A stretch of 44,033 bases of DNA from Phenylobacterium sp. (GTDB lineage Bacteria > Pseudomonadota > Alphaproteobacteria > Caulobacterales > Caulobacteraceae). Position numbers and translations under genes: made by a program. The stretch covers positions 1 to 44,033 of the forward strand of contig NZ_JADCBG010000030.1 of NCBI RefSeq assembly GCF_020253645.1. The letters are read 5' to 3'. The notes below the pieces were generated by a model. It saw only the letters and a list, made by a program, of their open reading frames with translations. It was not told where the DNA came from and did no database searches. Shown here piece by piece: positions 35,355-43,274 of this stretch (positions are counted from its first letter, which is position 1; each line of letters begins with the position of its first letter).

Positions 35355-36335
35355 ATGCTTCTCGAGGTCAGACACGTCACCCGCTACCATTACGCCGCCC
35401 CTGTCCGGGAGAGCGTGATGGAGGTCTGGATGCAACCTCAGAAGACGCCGAGGCAGCGGCTGGCGAGCTTCGAGCTCGACCTCGATCCCGCCGCCCAGGT
35501 GTTCTCGTACGCCGATCCCTTCGGAAACGCGGTCTATCACTTCGATGTGCCCCATCCGCATGACCAGCTGACCATCACCGCACGCTCGATCGTCGAGACC
35601 AGTGCGCCCGAACCCCTGCCAGCGGCCCTGGATCTTGGCGAGTGGGACAGGCTGAGGAGTGACCGGGTTCTGGGCGAGAACTTCGATTTCCTCCGGTTGC
35701 AGGGCTTCTGTGTCGAGACTGACGCCCTCCGCGCCTTCTCCGTAGAGCGCGCGCTGGACCGTCTGCGGGACAGCGACCCGCTCACGGCGGTGCGCCGCCT
35801 CGCGGAGACCATCTATGACGCATTCGACTACGAGCCCGGGGTGACGGACGCAGAGAGCCCGATAGACCTCGCCCTGTCGGCCCGAAGGGGTGTCTGCCAG
35901 GACTTCGCCCACATCATGATCACCCTTTGCCGCAGCTGGGGAATACCGGCGCGCTACGTCTCGGGCTACCTCTTCACCGACCGCGAGGGTGGAGACCGCT
36001 CGGACCCCGACGCATCCCATGCATGGCTGGAGGTGTTTCTGCCTTCGACTCGCTGGATCGGCTTCGACCCGACCAACAACACCCTTGGCGGAGAAAGGCA
36101 CGTCTCGGCGGCGATAGGCCGCGACTATTCGGACGTGCCTCCGTCACGAGGGGTCTACAAGGGTGAGGCCGAGAGCCAACTGGCCGTTGGGGTGAATGTC
36201 CGGCGCGCCCGGCCGACGGCGGGGGAGCCCGAGTTCATGCGCCTCGCCAGCCCCAGCTTCGCCCGCGGCGGCGGCCGCCGGCGTCCCGGGAGCGGGTCCT
36301 CCCTGCTGGAGCGGCAGCAGCAGCAACAGCAATAG
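35355..36335 (+). CDS. Transglutaminase-like cysteine peptidase
   Basis: 326 residues. Seen: the bacterial transglutaminase N-terminal domain (LLEVRHVTRYHYAAPV) and the papain-like core with Cys181 in RRGVCQDFAH, His222 in DASHAWLEV and Asp238 in GFDPTNN. The C-terminus is an Arg/Gly-rich stretch followed by six glutamines. Known: in this gene neighbourhood the enzyme is predicted to cut or cross-link a peptide made by the ATP-grasp partner. The domain is complete; the tail is unusual but probably unstructured. Confidence 0.93.
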   Translation: MLLEVRHVTRYHYAAPVRESVMEVWMQPQKTPRQRLASFELDLDPAAQVFSYADPFGNAVYHFDVPHPHDQLTITARSIVETSAPEPLPAALDLGEWDRLRSDRVLGENFDFLRLQGFCVETDALRAFSVERALDRLRDSDPLTAVRRLAETIYDAFDYEPGVTDAESPIDLALSARRGVCQDFAHIMITLCRSWGIPARYVSGYLFTDREGGDRSDPDASHAWLEVFLPSTRWIGFDPTNNTLGGERHVSAAIGRDYSDVPPSRGVYKGEAESQLAVGVNVRRARPTAGEPEFMRLASPSFARGGGRRRPGSGSSLLERQQQQQQ

Positions 36336-36466
36336 TCGGACGGTAAAATAGTTGCACTCCGAGTGCCGATATTTCAATCTCCCTCCATGAGGGGGAATGA
36401 ACGAGAGTGCACGGCCGACCGGGCCGGACGCCTGCAACGGCCGGGCGACATCCCTCGTCTCAGGAT

Positions 36467-36862
36467 TCAGGCCGATGAAGCGGGCGCCGAGACGGGGCGA
36501 AGGCTCCGGAAACCCGCGAGCAGGACCGCCAGGACCACCACCTCGGTCAGGATGGGAGCGACCTGTTCGACGGTGAACCCCGCCGCAGCAAGGTTCAGAA
36601 GTCGCCCCGCGAGCGCCGCCCCGATCAGGCAGACAGGTCCCAGCAGAAAGCGCCCGTCCCCCTTGAGTGCGGCAAAGACGGAAAGGCCGCCGGTCACGGC
36701 GAACAGGGCGGCGACATCGGCCCTGAGGGTCGCCTGCCCAAGCGCCCCCTTGACCTCCAGCCCGAACTGGATGGCGGCGGCGGAGGGATCCGCAAGGACA
36801 CGGCCCGCCACCATCAATGACAGAAGCCCGAGGGCTCCCAGTACAATCCTCAAGGCCAGCAT
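36467..36862 (-). CDS. Small membrane protein, DUF4345-like
   Basis: 131 residues with about four membrane segments (LRIVLGALGLLSLMVAGRVL; VAALFAVTGGLSVFAAL; FLLGPVCLIGAALAGRLLNL; LTEVVVLAVLLAGF). The pattern DPSAAAIQFG...ATLRADVAALF resembles DUF4345 proteins; no function is known. ATG 36862 follows a GGGGAGGGG ribosome site. A longer frame to 37006 lies across the start of the divergent gene and is not used. Confidence 0.75.
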   Translation of the reverse strand: MLALRIVLGALGLLSLMVAGRVLADPSAAAIQFGLEVKGALGQATLRADVAALFAVTGGLSVFAALKGDGRFLLGPVCLIGAALAGRLLNLAAAGFTVEQVAPILTEVVVLAVLLAGFRSLRPVSAPASSA

Positions 36863-36945
36863 CAACCCCTCCCCTTCAAAGGTTCCCGCCGGCCAGCCTA
36901 TGCCAGGGCGGGCCGACTCGCCAAATTCCGTCCCGGAGCCCGCGC

Positions 36946-37605
36946 ATGACGCTTGAGTATGACCTCTACTGGTCCTTCCGCTCGCCCTATTCCTACCTCG
37001 TGACACCCCGCCTGCTGTCGCTGGAGACAGACTACGATGTGCGCTGCAGGGTTCGTCCGGTCTATCCCCTCGCCGTCCGGACGCCGGTCTTCTTCGAGGG
37101 CCGTGACCCTCTCTGGTTCTCGTACCTGATGCTGGACACCCGGCGGGAGGCTGAGCGTCTGGGCATGCCCTACCGCTGGCCGCGTCCTGATCCCGTTTAC
37201 ATGGACATGGCGACCGGAACCTACCCCGCGGAACAGCCCTACATTCACCGGTTGACCCGCCTCGGAGTGCTGGCGGCCGAGGCAGGGCGCGGCCTGCCCT
37301 TCCTGAAGGAGGTCAGCGCGCTCATCTGGAGCGGCGACGTCGATAACTGGCACGAGGGCGACCACCTCGCCGCGGCGACCCGCCGGGCCGGACTCGACCC
37401 CGAGGAGCTGTTCGCCCGGGTCGAGACCGAGGCCGGACGCCTCCATGCCGTGATCGAGGACAATCAGGTCGCACAGCGCGACGGTGGGCACTACGGCGTC
37501 CCGATGATGGTCTTCAATAACGAACCCTTCTTCGGCCAGGACCGGATGGACACCTTCCGCTGGCGTCTGGAGCAACAGGGACTCACACCCCGGAAGACCG
37601 CCTGA
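36946..37605 (+). CDS. DsbA/HCCA-isomerase-like (kappa GST) protein
   Basis: 219 residues. Seen: a thioredoxin-fold start, YDLYWSFRSPYSYLV, where the S13-P-Y-S-Y motif replaces the CxxC of DsbA as in 2-hydroxychromene-2-carboxylate isomerases, and a C-terminal GVPMMVFNNEPFFGQDRMDTFRW. Known: HCCA isomerases act in naphthalene-type aromatic degradation with glutathione, but many members are of unknown substrate. No aromatic catabolic genes are nearby. ATG 36946 has GGAG nine bases upstream. Confidence 0.88.
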   Translation: MTLEYDLYWSFRSPYSYLVTPRLLSLETDYDVRCRVRPVYPLAVRTPVFFEGRDPLWFSYLMLDTRREAERLGMPYRWPRPDPVYMDMATGTYPAEQPYIHRLTRLGVLAAEAGRGLPFLKEVSALIWSGDVDNWHEGDHLAAATRRAGLDPEELFARVETEAGRLHAVIEDNQVAQRDGGHYGVPMMVFNNEPFFGQDRMDTFRWRLEQQGLTPRKTA

Positions 37606-37617
37606 GGAGGCGCAGCA

Positions 37618-39267
37618 ATGAAGATCATCAAGGTCCTCGCCCTTGTTTCCCTGGTTCTTGTGGGGCTTGGCGCCCTGGCCTGGAGCAATCGTTTCGCGAT
37701 CCTGAGCTTCATCGCCCAGTCGAGGCTCCCGGACGTCGCCCCGAACCGGCCTGTCACCTGGCTGGAAGGGCCGGCGGATCCGCCCCCGGCGCGACGACAA
37801 CCCAATGTCATTCTGATCCTGGTCGACGACATGGGGTTCAACGACCTGACGCTGAACGGAGGAGTCGCCGGCGGCGTCGTTCCGACGCCCAACATGGACT
37901 CCCTCGGGCGTGAGGGGGTGATTTTCGAGAATGGGTATGCCGGAAACGCCACCTGCGCGCCGTCCCGGGCGTCCCTGATGACGGGGCGGTACGCCACCCG
38001 ATTTGGATTCGAGTTCACCCCGGCGCCGGTCGCCTTTCAGCGCATGGTGGGCACCGAGGCCGAACCCGGCAGCATCGTGAAGCCGCGCTTCTTCGGGGAT
38101 CGCGTCAAGGACGTGCCGCCTATGGAGGCGCTGGCCGTGCCGGCGAGCGAGATCATGGTGCCGGAGCTGCTGCAGAAGCAGGGGTACCACACCCTGCACT
38201 TCGGAAAGTGGCACCTGGGAGCGAAACCGGGCGCCCGGCCCGAGGACCGGGGTTTTGACGAGAGCCTTGGATTCATGGCCGGGGCCTCGCTCTTCCTGCC
38301 GGTCAATGACAAGACCGTTGTCAACGCCAAGCAGCCCTGGGACCCGATCGACCGGTTCCTGTGGCCGAACCTGCCCTACATGGTCCAGTTCAACGGCTCG
38401 GAGATGTTTGCGCCGAAGGGCTACATGACCGACTACCTCACCGACGAGGCGGTCAAGGCGATCCGGGCGAACCGGAACCGGCCCTTCTTCATGTACTTCT
38501 CGCCCAATGCGATCCACACGCCGCTGCAGGCGACGCGGGAGGACTACGACGCCCTGCCCCAGATCCAGGATCACCGGCTGCGCGTCTATGCCGCCATGGT
38601 CCGGAATCTTGACCGCAATGTCGGGAAACTCCTGGAGACCCTTCGCCGGGAGGGGCTCGAGAAGGACACCCTGATCATCTTCAGCAGCGATAACGGCGGT
38701 GCGGGCTATATCGGCCTTGAAGACATCAACAAGCCGCTCCGGGGGTGGAAGTCGACCTTCTTCGAAGGCGGGATCCGCACGCCGTTCTACATGAAATGGC
38801 CCGGCGGGATGCCGTCGGGGCAGCGTTTTGCGGCTCCCGTCACCCATGTGGACATCTTCTCGACCATCGCCGGAGCCGCCGGGGCGCCTCTCCCCGCCGA
38901 TCGTGAGATCGATGGGGTGAACCTCCTCCCCTACGTCACGGGCGCGAAGGACGGGCGACCCCACCAGGTGCTGTTCTGGCGCTCGGGTCAGTACAAGGCG
39001 GTGCGCGACGGGGACTGGAAGCTGCAGAGCAACGAGGCCCGGTCCAAGGTCTGGCTGCACAACCTGGCTGTTGATCCCTACGAGAAGACCGACCTCTCGG
39101 CCCAGGAGCCCGAGCGGGTCAAGGCCATGCTGGCCCTCCTCGCCCAGCAGGACGCCCGGAGCGTCAAGCCGCTGTGGCCTTCCCTGCTCCAGGGGCCCGT
39201 CTTCATCGATCACCCCTCGGGACGTCCTCAGAAGGCCGGGGATGAGTACATTCTCTGGGATAACTGA
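37618..39267 (+). CDS. Membrane-anchored type I sulfatase (arylsulfatase family)
   Basis: 549 residues. Seen: an N-terminal membrane anchor (VLALVSLVLVGLGALAW), calcium-site aspartates in ILVDDMGF (70-71), the formylglycine motif C113-A-P-S-R, HFGKWHLG, and FSSDNGG. The active-site pentapeptide CxPSR is intact, so the enzyme needs a Cys-type maturase (FGE or anSME). No maturase gene is in the window. It would hydrolyse sulfate esters at the cell surface or in the periplasm; the substrate is unknown. It follows the HCCA-isomerase-like gene after 12 bp and may be co-transcribed. Confidence 0.93.
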   Translation: MKIIKVLALVSLVLVGLGALAWSNRFAILSFIAQSRLPDVAPNRPVTWLEGPADPPPARRQPNVILILVDDMGFNDLTLNGGVAGGVVPTPNMDSLGREGVIFENGYAGNATCAPSRASLMTGRYATRFGFEFTPAPVAFQRMVGTEAEPGSIVKPRFFGDRVKDVPPMEALAVPASEIMVPELLQKQGYHTLHFGKWHLGAKPGARPEDRGFDESLGFMAGASLFLPVNDKTVVNAKQPWDPIDRFLWPNLPYMVQFNGSEMFAPKGYMTDYLTDEAVKAIRANRNRPFFMYFSPNAIHTPLQATREDYDALPQIQDHRLRVYAAMVRNLDRNVGKLLETLRREGLEKDTLIIFSSDNGGAGYIGLEDINKPLRGWKSTFFEGGIRTPFYMKWPGGMPSGQRFAAPVTHVDIFSTIAGAAGAPLPADREIDGVNLLPYVTGAKDGRPHQVLFWRSGQYKAVRDGDWKLQSNEARSKVWLHNLAVDPYEKTDLSAQEPERVKAMLALLAQQDARSVKPLWPSLLQGPVFIDHPSGRPQKAGDEYILWDN

Positions 39268-39328
39268 CGCAGCAGGCGGGCTGCTCCGGCGACTTGCCGT
39301 CAGGGGACGAAACGGGGAAAGCTGAGCC

Positions 39329-40273
39329 ATGCCCGGCCTGCCCCTGATCCTCGACTGCGACCCTGGGGTCGACGACGCCGTCGCACTGCTGCTCGCCCTC
39401 GCCGCGCCGGAGGCCCTTGACCTGCTCGCCATCACCACGGTGGCGGGCAATGTCGGGGGCGACCTTACCGCCCGCAACGCCTGCCTCATCCGGGAATTGG
39501 CGGGACGGCCAGACATCCCTGTCTTCGCCGGCCAGGATCGGCCGCTTGTCCGCCCTCCCGTCGCGGCTGACCACTTCCATGGCGCCAGCGGCCTGGGCGA
39601 CCTGCCGGCGGGCGTCCCGACGCAGGGTCCCGAGATCCGGCCTGCGGTGGACTACCTGATCTCCGTCCTCAGGGACCGCCCCCCTGGTGAGGTGACGATC
39701 GCAGTCACTGGACCCATGACCAACCTCGCGGAGGCGATCCGCCGCGCCCCGGACGTCGTCCCGCGCATCCGCCAGGTGGTGGCCATGGGGGGCGCACGCC
39801 GGGAAGGCGGCAACATCACCGCCTCGGCGGAGTACAACATTCACGCCGATCCTCACGCGGCCGACATCGTGGTCCGGGCGGGGCTGGACCTTGTCCTCCT
39901 CGGTCTTGATGTCACTCACCAGGTCGCCGCGACCGAGGCGAGGCGCGATCGGATCGCCCGGCTCCGCAGTCCGCAGTCGCACGCCGTACGCCAGCTGCTG
40001 GCCTTCAGCGCCCGGACAGAGGCCGAGCTGGGAACCGGCGGACCCCCGCCCCTGCACGATCCCTGCGTGATCCTTTGGCTGCTCGCCCCGGAGATCTTCA
40101 CCCTCCGGCCGTGTCACCTCGCTGTCGAAACCGAGTCCCCCCTGACCCTCGGCCACACAGCCGTGGAGTTCCGAACCAGCGAGCGGCTCCCCGCCAACGC
40201 GCGCTGGGCGACAAGCGCGGACTCCGACGCCGCCTTCGCACGGATCGAAGCCCTTCTGGAGCGCTACGGATGA
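39329..40273 (+). CDS. Inosine-uridine nucleoside hydrolase family protein
   Basis: 314 residues. Seen: the calcium-binding signature LDCDPGVDDAVAL (D9, D11, D15, D16), TVAGNV, AVTGPMTNLAEA, VVAMGGA and the C-terminal LHDP aspartate. The catalytic set is complete. It hydrolyses N-glycosidic bonds of nucleosides to base and ribose. The next gene, a ribokinase, overlaps by four bases and would phosphorylate the ribose, so the pair makes a coherent nucleoside-salvage route. Confidence 0.95.
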   Translation: MPGLPLILDCDPGVDDAVALLLALAAPEALDLLAITTVAGNVGGDLTARNACLIRELAGRPDIPVFAGQDRPLVRPPVAADHFHGASGLGDLPAGVPTQGPEIRPAVDYLISVLRDRPPGEVTIAVTGPMTNLAEAIRRAPDVVPRIRQVVAMGGARREGGNITASAEYNIHADPHAADIVVRAGLDLVLLGLDVTHQVAATEARRDRIARLRSPQSHAVRQLLAFSARTEAELGTGGPPPLHDPCVILWLLAPEIFTLRPCHLAVETESPLTLGHTAVEFRTSERLPANARWATSADSDAAFARIEALLERYG

Positions 40274-41133
40274 ACGGCCCCTCCATCCTGGTCCTCGGAT
40301 CCGTGAACCTCGACATCGTGGCCAGCGCCCCCTCCCTGCCCCGGCCCGGAGAGACCGTGATCGGCGCAAAACTCCAGAGGCATCCCGGAGGGAAGGGGGC
40401 CAACCAGGCCTTGGCGCTCGCGCGCCTCGGGGCCAGGGTGCGGCTTTGGGCGCGGACCGGGCAAGACGCCTTTGCCGATGAAGCCCTGGCGCTTCTCTCG
40501 GCCGAGGGGGTCGACCTTTCGGGCGTCGTGCGGCTGCAGGGCGAGACAACGGGCGTGGCCCTCATCGGGGTGGATCCGGGCGGGGAGAACCAGATCCTCG
40601 TCGCCTCGGGCGCAAACGCCCGGATGACGCCCGCCGACCTTCCCGCCCTGATCACGGAGGCTCTCCTCTGCCAGCTGGAGACCCCGTTGGAAGTTGTCGA
40701 GGCCGCCGTGGCGCGGGCGCGGGGTTTCATCGCCCTGAACCTCGCCCCGTTTTCTCCCCTCCCCGCCCGTTGCCTTGCACGGGCGGACCTGGTGGTGGTG
40801 AACGAGCTCGAGGCCGGGGCCCTGGGGACCCGGGCGGACGACATCCGCGGCGCTCTGGCCATCACCTTCGGCGCCAGGGGCGCACGACTCTACCGGCAGG
40901 GCCGGATGACAGCCGAGGCCCGCCCGCCGGGGGTCCAGGTCGTCGACGCCACCGGGGCCGGTGATGTCTTCACGGCCGCCCTGATGCTGGCCCTGCTGGA
41001 AGGTCAGCAGGACGGCGAGGCCCTGGACTTCGCCTGTGCGGCGGCCGCCCTATCCACCACCCGACCCGGAGCCCAGCCGGCCAGCCCGCGGCGCGGGGAG
41101 GTAGACGCCCTGATTGCGGGAGACCGACCATGA
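40270..41133 (+). CDS. Ribokinase-family (PfkB) sugar kinase
   Basis: 287 residues from the ATG overlapping the hydrolase stop. Seen: ILVLGSVNLDIV, the ribose-binding GGKGANQA, and the PfkB signature DATGAGDVF with catalytic Asp232. The best fit is ribokinase (ribose to ribose 5-phosphate); another nucleoside- or sugar-kinase specificity is possible. The frame extends upstream to 40075 only inside the hydrolase gene. Overlaps the 2OG-oxygenase start. Confidence 0.93.
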   Translation: MNGPSILVLGSVNLDIVASAPSLPRPGETVIGAKLQRHPGGKGANQALALARLGARVRLWARTGQDAFADEALALLSAEGVDLSGVVRLQGETTGVALIGVDPGGENQILVASGANARMTPADLPALITEALLCQLETPLEVVEAAVARARGFIALNLAPFSPLPARCLARADLVVVNELEAGALGTRADDIRGALAITFGARGARLYRQGRMTAEARPPGVQVVDATGAGDVFTAALMLALLEGQQDGEALDFACAAAALSTTRPGAQPASPRRGEVDALIAGDRP

Positions 41134-42056
41134 GCGGGAGCGTTCCCGAACTGAGACTTTCGGATTTCACCGGCGGCGATCCAGCTACGCGCGCCAGATT
41201 CCAGAACTCCCTGTTCGCCAGCCTCAGGCGCTGGGGGTTCGTCATCCTCTCCGATCATGACGTGCCTGTTGGGCTGCTGGACCGGGCCTACGCCCTCTCG
41301 GCCGCCCTCTTCGACCAGCCCGAGACGGACAAGCGCGCCCTGGCCGGCGGACTTCGGGGCTACACGCCGTTCGGTGCGGAGCACGCGCGCGACAGTCACG
41401 CCCCGGACCTGAAGGAATTCTGGCAGATCGGCCGGGAGCCGACCCCTGAGGCCCTGGAGGTGGAACCCCTCCCCCCCAATGTCTGGCCCGCGACACCCCC
41501 CGGCTTCCAGGACACATTCCAGGCGCTCTATGAGGGGCTCGACCGGACAGGACAGCTGCTTCTGTCCGCCCTGGCGCCCTCGCTGGACCTTCCGGAGGAC
41601 TGGTTCGACTCACGCGTGCGCTTCGGGCCTTCCATCCTTCGGCTCCTGCACTATCCCCCCGTCCCGTCGGACGCCCCGCCGGGAGCTGTCCGCTCCGCGG
41701 CGCATGAGGACATCAACTTCCTCACCATCCTGGTCGCCGCCCGGGGCGCCGGGCTCCAGCTGCGTGATCGGGATGGAAGCTGGGTCGCTGTCGAGACGGA
41801 GCCCGGAAAACTGATCGTCGATTCCGGGGACATGCTGGCGCGTCTGACGAACGGAGTGATCCCGGCGACAACCCACAGGGTTGTGAACCCTGAGGGTCCG
41901 AACATCAGCCGTTACTCGATGCCCTTCTTTCTTCACCCTCACTCCGACCTTTCCCTGGCCGCGCTTCCCTCCTGTCGTCATCTTCGCCCCCCGGAACCGG
42001 ACATCACCGCAGGAGAATTCCTGTCCCAGCGCCTTCGGGAGATCGGCCTTGCGTAA
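41130..42056 (+). CDS. 2-oxoglutarate/Fe(II) oxygenase, isopenicillin N synthase-like
   Basis: 308 residues. Seen: an N-terminal DIOX_N region (WGFVILSDHDVP) and the jelly-roll core with the iron triad His192-E-Asp194 and His249 and the co-substrate pair R261-x-S263. Known: this fold binds iron and 2-oxoglutarate and oxidises small molecules. The specific substrate cannot be read. It overlaps the ribokinase stop (ATGA), so it is probably co-expressed with the nucleoside hydrolase and ribokinase. Confidence 0.9.
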   Translation: MSGSVPELRLSDFTGGDPATRARFQNSLFASLRRWGFVILSDHDVPVGLLDRAYALSAALFDQPETDKRALAGGLRGYTPFGAEHARDSHAPDLKEFWQIGREPTPEALEVEPLPPNVWPATPPGFQDTFQALYEGLDRTGQLLLSALAPSLDLPEDWFDSRVRFGPSILRLLHYPPVPSDAPPGAVRSAAHEDINFLTILVAARGAGLQLRDRDGSWVAVETEPGKLIVDSGDMLARLTNGVIPATTHRVVNPEGPNISRYSMPFFLHPHSDLSLAALPSCRHLRPPEPDITAGEFLSQRLREIGLA

Positions 42057-42078
42057 CCCCTGATGCGAAACAACGGCT

Positions 42079-42108
42079 TTGCGAATAGGGATCAAGCCGG
42101 ACTAGTCT
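42079..42108 (+). promoter_or_regulatory. Possible promoter for mlaE-mlaF
   Basis: TTGCGA (42079-42084) and TAGTCT (42103-42108) are separated by 18 bp in the 102-bp gap upstream of mlaE. The match to a sigma70-type promoter is moderate; no other signal supports it. Confidence 0.3.
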
Positions 42109-42158
42109 AACCCGGCGATCGAGGTTACCTGAGAGTGGCCGCATCGCGGGATAGGTTG

Positions 42159-43274
42159 ATGAGCGTGACCCCGACATTCCGTCAGCCCGACCCCGAAGAA
42201 CCGGGCGCTTTCCGGTTGGCCGGAGACTGGTGCGGCTCTCCGGTGCAGGCCATAGCGGATGCATTCATCTCGTCCGTCCAGGACATCCCCGCCTCGGCCC
42301 TCGATCTGACGGATGTCCGAAGGATGGATGTGGCGGGCGCCTGGGCCGTCCTGAGAGCCCTCGGCCCCCAGCCTGAACTGGAACGCGTCAAGGCCCACCC
42401 GGATCACTCGCGCCTGCTCGCCATGGTGGCCGAGGCGGACGCATCGCGCCTGCGCAAGACTCCCCCGAAGAGTTCGATCCGCACCTTCCTTGAGCGCATC
42501 GGCAAGGGAGTCGCCGGTGTCGTTGACGAGACCTACGGAACCCTGGCCTTTGCCGGAAGGCTGATGGTTGTGACCGGGCGGTTGCTGTCTGACCCCCGCC
42601 GCATCCGGTGGGCGCCCTGCTTCTCTCTGGCCGAGCGGGCCGGCCTGGACGCCCTGCCCATCGTCACCGTGACCACATTCTTCATCGGCGCCGTCGTTGG
42701 CCTCCTGGGGGTGAACACCCTCAGGCAGTTCGGCGCCGAGGTCTTTGCGGTGGAGCTAATCGGCATAGCCGTGACCCGCGAGTTCGGCATTGTCATCACC
42801 GCCGTGCTTCTTGCCGGTCGATCCGCATCGGCCTTCGCCGCCGAGATCGGCTCCATGAGAATGACCCAGGAGGTCGACGCCATGAGGGTCATGGGCGTCG
42901 ATCCCTTCGAGGCCTTGGTCTTCCCACGGGTCGCCGCCCTGCTCCTGACCATCCCCCTGCTGACCTTCGTCGCCACTGTCGCCGGGCTCATGGGGGGAGC
43001 CCTCGTCACCTGGTCGATGCTGGGGCTGGGGCCAACCTTCTTCATGACGCGTCTGGTGGAAAGCGTCGGGGATACGCACTTCTGGATCGCACTCTCCAAG
43101 GCGCCCGTCATGGCCATCGCCATCGCAGGAATCGGCTGCCGGCAGGGCATGCTGGTGAAGGGCGACGTCCTGTCCCTGGGCCAGCGGGTCACCGCCGCGG
43201 TCGTCCAGGCCATCTTCGCCATCATCCTGATCGACGCCGTCTTCGCCCTCATCTACATGGAGCTGGACCTGTGA
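42159..43274 (+). CDS. mlaE: MlaE-family ABC transporter permease with N-terminal STAS domain
   Basis: 371 residues from ATG 42159 (a GTG at 42135 is an alternative). Seen: an N-terminal STAS-like domain (ASALDLTDVRRMDVAGAWAVLRAL), then the MlaE/YrbE permease core with about five membrane segments and the motif AVLLAGRSASAFAAEIGSMRMTQEVDAMRVMGVDP. Known: MlaE exports or retrieves phospholipids between the membranes. Fused STAS domains are common in alphaproteobacterial forms. The stop overlaps the mlaF start (GTGA). Confidence 0.93.
   Translation: MSVTPTFRQPDPEEPGAFRLAGDWCGSPVQAIADAFISSVQDIPASALDLTDVRRMDVAGAWAVLRALGPQPELERVKAHPDHSRLLAMVAEADASRLRKTPPKSSIRTFLERIGKGVAGVVDETYGTLAFAGRLMVVTGRLLSDPRRIRWAPCFSLAERAGLDALPIVTVTTFFIGAVVGLLGVNTLRQFGAEVFAVELIGIAVTREFGIVITAVLLAGRSASAFAAEIGSMRMTQEVDAMRVMGVDPFEALVFPRVAALLLTIPLLTFVATVAGLMGGALVTWSMLGLGPTFFMTRLVESVGDTHFWIALSKAPVMAIAIAGIGCRQGMLVKGDVLSLGQRVTAAVVQAIFAIILIDAVFALIYMELDL

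Noticed and set aside
36898-39516. 872-codon reverse frame opposite the HCCA-isomerase-like and sulfatase genes
   Set aside because: Shadow frame; the forward strand encodes complete signatures of both families.
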